Positions 59,401-64,000 of a DNA stretch of 64,000 nucleotides are shown piece by piece. The translations under genes were made by a program, and so were the position numbers. Each line of letters begins with the position of its first letter. Positions within the stretch are counted from its first letter, which is position 1. The notes below the pieces were generated by a model, which saw nothing but the letters and a program-made list of their open reading frames with translations, did no database searches and was not told the origin of the DNA. The DNA comes from Argopecten irradians (taxonomy: Eukaryota; Mollusca; Bivalvia; Pectinida; Pectinidae), in assembly GCF_041381155.1 (NCBI RefSeq), contig NC_091140.1:20488864-20552863 (forward strand), read 5' to 3'.

Positions 59401-59503
59401 TAATATATGCATTGATACATCCAAATGACGGATATACAAACCTAATTAAAACTCTCTTGTTTTTCAAATCCAATGCGTCGATTGCCAATTTGTTGAGGGC
59501 CAT
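29456..59503 (-). CDS. PGK: Phosphoglycerate kinase, 12-exon gene (exon 10 only partly present)
   Basis: Glycolytic kinase that transfers phosphate from 1,3-bisphosphoglycerate to ADP in the cytosol. Eleven complete coding exons with GT-AG borders and matching phases were found at 59442-59503, 56275-56325, 55731-55883, 54864-55008, 52095-52198, 51543-51662, 49710-49824, 48394-48573, 48159-48235, 31394-31492 and 29456-29496. Family landmarks in order are [14 protein letters not shown] (His62, Arg65), [18 protein letters not shown], the Lys-rich [55 protein letters not shown] and KVLPGV, followed by a TAG stop. Exons 1-9 give 336 residues; with a normal exon 10 the total would be about 415, the usual PGK length. 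Exon 10 is represented only by its 3' end, inside a 79-bp tandem array. The introns are full of minisatellites and transposon remnants. Identity is near certain. Whether this copy is intact depends on the missing exon 10 segment. Confidence 0.96.
29716..31434 (-). repeat. 55-bp minisatellite made from the PGK exon 11 tail and donor, about 31 copies
   Basis: On the minus strand each unit reads the last 40 or so bases of exon 11 (peptide [13 protein letters not shown]), the GTAAGT donor and about 15 intron bases (CAAGGTCATG). The intact exon 11 at 31394-31492 is the 5'-most member. Units differ by point changes ([16 protein letters not shown]) and by loss of a 14-base donor segment in some copies (around 30120, 30225, 30675). 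Together they form the first half of the intron before exon 12. Confidence 0.95.
31394..31492 (-). CDS. PGK: PGK exon 11
   Basis: A 99-nt exon with a TATTACAG acceptor and GTAAGT donor. It encodes [19 protein letters not shown] followed by [13 protein letters not shown], the nucleotide-binding C-domain core. A Gly codon is split at each end. The 3' 40 bases of this exon plus its donor are the founding unit of the 55-bp array that follows. Confidence 0.95.
31662..34505. mobile_element. Composite repeat region with CCCACCA / TGGTGGG ends
   Basis: The left end (GATCCCAGAGGGATCTTTGC, GCCCACCAAAGAATGATC) and the right end (GACCACGGAAGAAAAGCG, AATGGTGGGCTAAAAA) match the ends of the array at 56760-58800. 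The middle was replaced or invaded by other repeats. These are a 350-base segment (31985-32330) with a second copy at 51120-51540, and diverged units with TATATCTCCGCCATTTT (32600-34130). Two of the latter (33108-33660 and 33664-34110) are clear tandem duplicates rich in TGACCTTGAC. No gene was seen. Confidence 0.65.
34706..45921 (-). repeat. 79-bp minisatellite carrying the PGK exon 10 tail and donor, about 140 copies
   Basis: On the minus strand each unit contains CTTGGCTTAACTACAG, then 24 bases coding GGATTIIG, then a GTAGGTTACATACATATA donor region. Variants encode GAKTIIG (CTTGGCTCC on the plus strand) and GAMTIIG (CATGGCTCC). Some units are 76 bp. Copies nearer 34.8-39 kb are diverse; those from about 43 to 46 kb are almost uniform. 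A scrambled patch interrupts the array at 44318-44395. It fills most of the PGK intron before exon 11. Confidence 0.97.
34749..34772 (-). CDS. PGK: PGK exon 10, 3' end (copy nearest exon 11)
   Basis: This is the last copy, in transcript order, of the exon 10 tail that is repeated through the 79-bp array. The 24 bases read GGATTIIG in frame and are followed by a GTAGGT donor. The split Gly codon (ATT G, then GT GGA in exon 11) joins exactly to exon 11. Upstream the frame stays open as LTTE, matching PGK, but CAG directly before the 24 bases could also act as an acceptor. The 5' part of the real exon is missing, and which array copy is the true exon cannot be decided here. Confidence 0.7.
45922..48145 (-). 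repeat. 62-bp minisatellite after the PGK exon 9 donor, about 35 copies
   Basis: Units on the plus strand contain GATATAACCCTGGTAGGTTA, GAGAAAGTATTCCTGTTGTG and TAGGGTTATGGTGTTATTTT. On the minus strand each has a pyrimidine tract ending TTTCTCTAACCTACCAG, a plausible splice acceptor. The array starts about 14 bases beyond the exon 9 donor. A stray piece of the 79-bp repeat is embedded at 46031-46081. Confidence 0.93.
48159..48235 (-). CDS. PGK: PGK exon 9
   Basis: A 77-nt exon encoding [20 protein letters not shown] then TIVWN and the first two bases of a Gly codon. The donor is a strong GTAAGT. The 62-bp minisatellite begins within about 15 bases of this donor. The next residues of PGK should be PVGVFE, but no exon encoding them is in the window. 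Confidence 0.96.
48394..48573 (-). CDS. PGK: PGK exon 8
   Basis: A 180-nt, phase 0 exon of exactly 60 codons, acceptor TTTGATAG, donor GTAATA. It begins [14 protein letters not shown] and includes [13 protein letters not shown] and ESGIPDGHM. Immediately 5' of the acceptor lies a 26-bp tandem repeat. Three decayed copies of this exon's head lie beyond it at 48943-49190. Confidence 0.97.
48574..48920. repeat. 26-bp tandem repeat at the PGK exon 8 acceptor
   Basis: About 13 units of TCAACAATGAAACTAAATAT with TATCAA links. The first unit includes the acceptor sequence of exon 8 (CTATCAAATC on the plus strand). Confidence 0.93.
48943..49190 (-). pseudogene. Three partial copies of the PGK exon 8 head
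   Basis: Each has the acceptor GATTTGATAG followed by codons for [10 protein letters not shown] (48943-48975), [12 protein letters not shown] (49020-49055) and a shortened IG..EEFKI (49158-49184), then diverges. They retain bits of the 26-bp repeat, so they were copied together with it. They would act as decoy acceptors 5' of exon 8. Confidence 0.9.
49710..49824 (-). CDS. PGK: PGK exon 7
   Basis: A 115-nt exon, acceptor GGTTACAG, donor GTGAGA. It encodes [14 protein letters not shown] and [15 protein letters not shown], with the conserved Lys of the nucleotide domain and the glycine loop. It ends on a codon boundary. Confidence 0.96.
50022..50110. mobile_element. Partial foldback related to 50799-50939
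   Basis: GACCCCCTAACACTTTATAG forms a short palindrome with GGGGGTCAG. It is followed by GGCTGTCGCCCTCGCTTC, resembling the centre of the larger palindrome 800 bases away. Confidence 0.55.
50799..50939. mobile_element. Foldback repeat, perfect 47-bp arms
   Basis: Arms 50799-50845 and 50893-50939 are exact complements (CAGTTACTGACCCCCTATAA). The 47-base centre is GC-rich (GGCTCGGGCTACGCCCTCGC). It lies in the PGK intron between exons 6 and 7. Confidence 0.95.
51120..51540. mobile_element. Dispersed repeat, second copy of 31985-32330
   Basis: Shared stretches include GGGCAGAAGATTTCATAGAG, AGAGGT, CCTGCTG and ATGTAGATGT, in the same order and orientation as at 31985-32330. It abuts PGK exon 6. 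Confidence 0.8.
51543..51662 (-). CDS. PGK: PGK exon 6
   Basis: A 120-nt exon between TTTTTCAG and GTAAGC. It encodes [16 protein letters not shown] through [10 protein letters not shown], leading into the interdomain region. A Ser codon is split with exon 5 and a Gly codon with exon 7. Confidence 0.95.
52095..52198 (-). CDS. PGK: PGK exon 5
   Basis: A 104-nt exon with a TTGTTGTAG acceptor and GTATAC donor. It contains [13 protein letters not shown], a hallmark of the family with the conserved His-Arg pair. The intron between this exon and exon 4 holds two DNA transposons (52368-54241 and 54385-54789). Confidence 0.96.
52368..54241. mobile_element. TIR transposon remnant with TA target
   Basis: Perfect 18-bp inverted termini CAGCGCCGTTACAACAAG are flanked on both sides by TA, as expected for Tc1/mariner-type insertion. 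The 1.87-kb interior has no recognisable transposase. It holds a nested inverted repeat (53430-53520 against 53690-53790, with ACATACCTGGATGT) and short open frames. It lies in the PGK intron between exons 4 and 5. Confidence 0.85.
54385..54789. mobile_element. hAT-type MITE, 405 bp
   Basis: Termini TAGTGTTGTAT and ATACAACACTA are inverted repeats, flanked by an 8-bp duplication GTTATCGC (54377-54384 and 54790-54797). The sub-terminal regions are rich in CGATGATCGATT motifs. The 8-bp target site fits hAT elements. There is no coding capacity. Confidence 0.92.
54864..55008 (-). CDS. PGK: PGK exon 4
   Basis: A 145-nt exon, acceptor TTGACAG, donor GTGTGC (a weaker GT donor). It encodes the [10 protein letters not shown] helix and [11 protein letters not shown], including the conserved Arg of the triose-phosphate site, and ends GVNSEGAK. 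Confidence 0.95.
55731..55883 (-). CDS. PGK: PGK exon 3
   Basis: A 153-nt exon with a TTGATTAG acceptor and GTAAGT donor. It encodes the N-domain segment containing [12 protein letters not shown]. His62 and Arg65 of the basic substrate patch fall at the same positions as in vertebrate PGK. Confidence 0.96.
56275..56325 (-). CDS. PGK: PGK exon 2
   Basis: A 51-nt exon between a TTATTTCAG acceptor and a GTAGGT donor. It encodes [16 protein letters not shown], the N-domain loop with the 3-phosphoglycerate-contacting Asp and Asn. Arg codons are split at both ends, in phase with exons 1 and 3. Confidence 0.95.
56760..58800. repeat. Tandem repeat of about 155 bp, about 11 units, with distinct ends
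   Basis: Units contain CCAAGATGGCGGCCAGTTGG, TTGACCGATTGGTC, AATGCAATATGCACAACTAG and TTTGAGAAAGATCCCTT. The block opens with GATCCCAATGGGATCTTGGC and closes with GACCACGGACGAAAAGCAAT. It behaves as one mobile family with internal tandem units; a related copy is at 31662-34505. It lies in PGK intron 1. Confidence 0.85.
59442..59503 (-). CDS. PGK: PGK exon 1 (start codon)
   Basis: The exon starts at ATG (59503-59501) and encodes [18 protein letters not shown] plus two more residues, the typical PGK N-terminus. It ends AG before a GTTTGT donor, so an Arg codon is split with exon 2. The ATG is the first in this frame that fits the family start. The preceding 190 bases are AT-rich 5' flank leading to the 29-bp array. 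Confidence 0.95.
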
Positions 59504-59697
59504 TATTATCACGGATTCTGGTCGTGAGAATGAAACTTCTTTGCCAAAAAATAAACACAACCGGCAAAGTATAGCTTTTTGACCGTCAATTAAAAACTTC
59601 TGCAAAGAGCGATAACTCTGTAGGAAGAAAACCTAGGCGGCAATTTTAAATATCGCAGATATATAAAACATGAACAGAGGATACGTTTGATATGTGT

Positions 59698-61110
59698 ATA
59701 GAGCCACACCTTATATAACCTGTATATAGAGGACACACCTTATCTAACCTGTATATAGAGGACACACCTTATTAACCTGTATATAGAGGACACACCTTAT
59801 ATAACCTGTATATAGAGGACCACCTTATATAACCTGTTATATAACCTTGTATATAGAGGACACACCTTATATAACCTGTGTATAGAGGACACACCTTATA
59901 TAACCTGTGTATAGAGGACACACCTTATATAACCTGTATATAGAGGACACACTTATATAACCTGTATATAGAGGACACACCTTATATAACCTGTATATAG
60001 AGGACACACCTTATTACCTGTATATAGAGGACACACCTTATTAACTGTGTATAGAGGACACACCTTATATAACCTTGTATATAGAGGACACACCTTATAT
60101 AACCTGTATATAGAGGACACACCTTATATAACCTGTATATAGAGGACACACCTTATATAACCTGTATATAGAGGACACACCTTATATAACCTGTATATAG
60201 AGGACACACCTTATATAACCTGTATATAGAGGACACACCTTATATAACCTGTATATAGAGGACACACCTTATATAACCTGTATATAGAGGACACACCTTA
60301 TATAACCTGTTTATAGAGGACACACCTTATATAACCTGTATATAGAGGACACACCTTATATAACCTGTATAAGAGACACACCTTATATAACCGTTATATA
60401 GAGGACACACCTTATATAACCTGTTTATAGAGGACACACCTTATATAACCTGTATATAGAGGACACACCTTATATAACCTGTATATAGAGGACACACCAC
60501 CTTATATATAACCTGTTATAGAGGACACACCTTATATAACCTGTATATAGAGGACACACCTTATATAACCTGTTTATAGAGGACACACTTATATAACCTG
60601 TATATAGAGGACACACCTTATATATACCTGTATTATAGAGGACACACCTTATATAACCTGTATATAGAGGACACACCTTATATAACCTGTTATAGAGGAC
60701 ACACCTTATATAACCTGTATATAGAGGACACACCTTATATAACCTGTATATAGAGGACACACCTTATATAACCTGTATATAGAGGACACACCTTATATAA
60801 CCTGTATATAGAGGACACACCTTATATAACCTGTATATAGAGGACACACCTTATATAACCTGTATATAGAGGACACACCTTATATAACCTGTGTATAGAG
60901 GACACACCTTATATAACCTGTATATAGAGGACACACCTTATATAACCTGTATATAGAGGACACACCTTATATAACCTGTTTATAGAGGACACACCTTATA
61001 TAACCTGTTTATAGAGGACACACCTTATATAACCTGTATATAGAGGACACACCTTATATAACCTGTATATAGAGGACACACCTTATATAACCTGTATATA
61101 GATGTTTTCA
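59698..61110. repeat. 29-bp minisatellite upstream of PGK, about 48 copies
   Basis: Plus-strand units read GGACACACCTTATATAACCT then GTATATAGA. On the minus strand, the direction of PGK, each unit holds TATATAAGGTGTG, a TATA-box-like motif. The array ends about 195 bases upstream of the PGK start codon. Small indels are common between 59800 and 60700. Confidence 0.95.
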
Positions 61111-64000
61111 GGTTCTTTTTAAACTTTCACCGCCAAACAGTCCTTGCTCGATCTTTACGACTGCTTCCAAAATAAATCAAAAGATTGCATTACGTGGATT
61201 AGGGACAAGGCGAGGATCGATATCGTTTTCAGACAAGGAATTTCTGCTGTGCATTTTATATACGGGAACAGGATACAACTTTGAGGTTAAATGACATATA
61301 TCGTTTACCAATAGTTTACTCTCGTTCCTAGGAAACCAGGCGTTCAAATGTTTATCATGACACCTATTGGACGTTTGGTATAATGTACACACTAGATTTA
61401 AAATTTCTCGGATCTCGATAGAACAATGCTAGTTTGGGCTTGATTTTATATTCGCTAATGTCCTTTCAATTGCTAGTGTCATTTAATGACGGTCTCCGAT
61501 GTCTGAGACCTAGCGCGCACATGTGATGCGGGTGATTATCACATACCTGTTGAAACTGGTCATAGCAATACAAGCAAATTTCAGACGATGAAATACAATG
61601 TTTTGTATTGCACATGTACAATACGAAATGTTGTATTCACCTACTAGCCGGAACTACTTTTTAGGGCAATTCCCTTGTATTGCATGAATATATTCGTCCG
61701 CACAATAAACTCATGCTTTCTGATTCGTTAGAAAAACACAACTGCGTGGTCTTGCATATTTATCTGCAATTTTTTCTTATTGTGCCTCATTTTAAAAGAA
61801 GAATTTTGTTTCCAATGTATAGTGTAATCTCAATTAAATATATTACTAAAGACAACGAACTAAAGTTATCTGCTGTCAGTTCCGGATAGAGGTTAATATG
61901 GCTGGTCTCAACATCGCATTACAGTGAGGTTGTGCTATACTAGTATTATTTCCGTTTGAGATGAATAAACATGATAAGACTAACGCCTTTACTTTTCTCA
62001 AGTGTTGGCAACTGATAGCAGATCTAACGCTAGATGTCCTCGCACCCTATACCCCTTTGCATATTAAGGATATATATTATACACAATGTGTCCTGAAAAG
62101 CCTACAGCCGACATTCCTTCTACTTTATTGGGTTGCTGTATTCTTGACAATTCACATGCACGCAGCATTATGCAGCGACATATAGCAGGCAATTCTGATT
62201 TAAGGACGTATTACCGAATGGATTGTTATTTTTCTCACTAACAGAAATTTTCGTATCTTCAGTTCCAGATCTTTTCTGTTTTTATGATATTGCATGCAGT
62301 TTCATATATTACCTACAAAATAAAATTATTCTTAAAATATACGATATAACATGCACCGACAATCAGGAAATCTTACCAAATTATAATCCAATACTGGCCA
62401 TTTGCTGTTGTGGTTTAGAACTTTCAATTCATCTCGTGGGTAGAAATAATCGTTAGCCAATGCAGTGTGAAAATAAATGTTTTCTCTTATTTAGGTTCGT
62501 GTATTTCATAAAACCACGCAAACTAACCGTGAAAAGTTGTTAAAACAACGAACACTTCTAAACAACGAAGAAGTCATGTTATACTGTATATAGAACCATA
62601 GAGTTTTATAAAGGTTGCAGGTGTTCCGGAAAGAAATTTCTATATAGGCCTAAAGGACAGTCGTCACATGCTACAAAACCAGATCCAACATCAAATGACA
62701 AAGCGGTGGATCCTTAGAAAACATTCGTAAAGCTTCAAAGTACAGATTCAAAATGTACATGAATCAAATGATCATAGCAATTAAGTTATTCCAACAAAGA
62801 ATTCAAAAGCATGGCATTTCAATAGTAAAATGTGTTTGATTCAAATAATAGTTTTAACATTTCAATGTAAAAGTCTAAATTTGCAGCTATGTCATATTCG
62901 TAGTGTAAACGCGTTGTTTCAGCGCTGAGATTTCATTTGACATGTGATGAACTAGGTCCTATGCTCGGATCAATACAAATCCTTATAGAAATGGGACTTT
63001 CTATAAACCTTGCTGGCAGAAACACATGATCGATCACTGTTTCCTGCTCATAAATATAATTTAGCTACGTAATACAATTTGTGTTCAAAGGCGACAACAA
63101 TCAAGGATAAACTGTACTGAAATAGCTTTATAACGCGGTCACCCGCATCAACGAGGGGACAAAATAGGAGTGTATTGTGTATTTACAAGGTCATATCCTC
63201 TCCGACTTCCTCTATCATCTGGGGTTATACCATAATGTCGCTTGGTGAATTTCTGTGTCATTTGGTTCTTCAATCTAAGATGGCTCTAGACTACTGTAAA
63301 CTATTTTATTTTCGCGCGAAATTCAAATGTTACGTGGATTATTGTGTAGAAGTTTATATGAACGCTAGATTGTCCTTAACAACTCTTGATTGCGAATTTT
63401 TCGTATTCTTGATTATGTTGAAAATGACAGAGACGCAAAACATTGTACATGTATTCGTGAAAATGATATGACTTATGGTATTATTAATTTGTAACTTGTC
63501 TAATATGTTATAATTGCATATACGTGCCGTTTTCTATGCTTTTAGGGAAGCCCTCCTTAAATTAAATTAAAATTTCAAAAACTTATAAATATGAACTATC
63601 CCTACTGAATCATGCAAATATGGAAAGGAATCAACAGACAAAAACAGCAAAATAACACACTGAGGAGGTTATAAGCTTACATCGATTAGTCACGGGAATA
63701 TTCACTATCTCTGATGCATTTTTATTATTATTTTCCCTGAACGTCTGTTTTTGTTTCGCTTAACTTCCTATCATTAGTAAATGTCACTATGATCTTTCTT
63801 CTATATGCCTTGTGGTTAGAGTTAGAAAGACTGCGATATATACGTGTTGTGTCCCTTTGCGATAGTAAGCCTCTCACCTAGTGCTACCTCGTTGAAGCAT
63901 ACTGCCAAAGACCCGGAGCAGTAACACCCCTGTCAATGATATACATTCATGTATACTGAAAACTATTGAGCTAATCGTTCACTTGTGTATATAATGTGAT
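61111..64000. other. Upstream flank, no gene recognised
   Basis: Only short open frames on both strands (61177-61392 minus, 61961-62185 plus, 63175-63471 plus) with no domain I recognise and no convincing splice partners. Confidence 0.4.

Noticed and set aside
60470-60760. Minus-strand frame with repeated YKVCPLYTGYIR
   Set aside because: A by-product of the 29-bp minisatellite.
63175-63471. 98-codon plus-strand frame, considered as a retrotransposon C-terminus
   Set aside because: Only vague resemblance to the fragment at 16.6-17.0 kb and no key Cys/His motif in one frame.

Overview
The window is nuclear DNA of an animal, most likely a mollusc and probably a bivalve. The evidence is AT-rich DNA, genes split by GT-AG introns, a metazoan glycolytic enzyme, many TIR and foldback elements, and dispersed families that I associate with bivalve genomes. 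The species call is an inference. All three genes I can support lie on the minus strand; I found no convincing plus-strand gene, tRNA, rRNA or CRISPR.

Layout from low to high coordinate. 1-3351: downstream flank, nothing recognised. 3352-14646: a four-exon gene for a 179-residue, four-pass membrane protein of a conserved family (probably ER). Its introns hold a 1.8-kb foldback element (5536-7348), two blocks of 22-bp repeats (7476-8895) and a 39-bp minisatellite of about 94 copies (9063-12740). 14647-19758: non-coding DNA with a degraded retrotransposon end and small palindromes. 19759-22706, with a likely 5' UTR exon to about 23050: a gene for an unrecognised, disordered, basic protein of about 581 residues. 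23050-29450: dispersed repeats, including a duplicated 1-kb block with long palindromes, one of which is split by a 151-bp retro-insertion with a 13-bp target duplication. 29456-59503: phosphoglycerate kinase (PGK), reconstructed here as twelve exons over 30 kb. 59698-61110: a 29-bp minisatellite just upstream of PGK. 61111-64000: nothing recognised.

The main result concerns PGK. Its introns hold large tandem arrays, and at least three repeat regions contain pieces of PGK exons joined to their splice sites. The 79-bp array (34706-45921, about 140 copies) repeats the 3' end of exon 10 (GGATTIIG) with its 5' splice site. The 55-bp array (29716-31434, about 31 copies) repeats the 3' end of exon 11 ([13 protein letters not shown]) with its 5' splice site. 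A 26-bp array next to exon 8 is followed by three decayed copies of the exon 8 acceptor and first codons (IGGSLYDEE). A 62-bp array (45922-48145) starts a few bases past the exon 9 donor and carries an acceptor-like motif per unit. In the membrane-protein gene, exon 2 has a partial acceptor-plus-exon copy between it and the 39-bp array. Minisatellites seeded at exon-intron junctions are therefore a repeated theme, leaving the PGK transcript with well over a hundred decoy splice sites.

The first two thirds of PGK exon 10 (the conserved PVGVFE...MDAV stretch) is absent from the window. It should lie where the 62-bp and 79-bp arrays meet, and that junction looks scrambled, so an assembly collapse is the leading explanation. 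Positions were read by eye; repeat counts are length divided by period.
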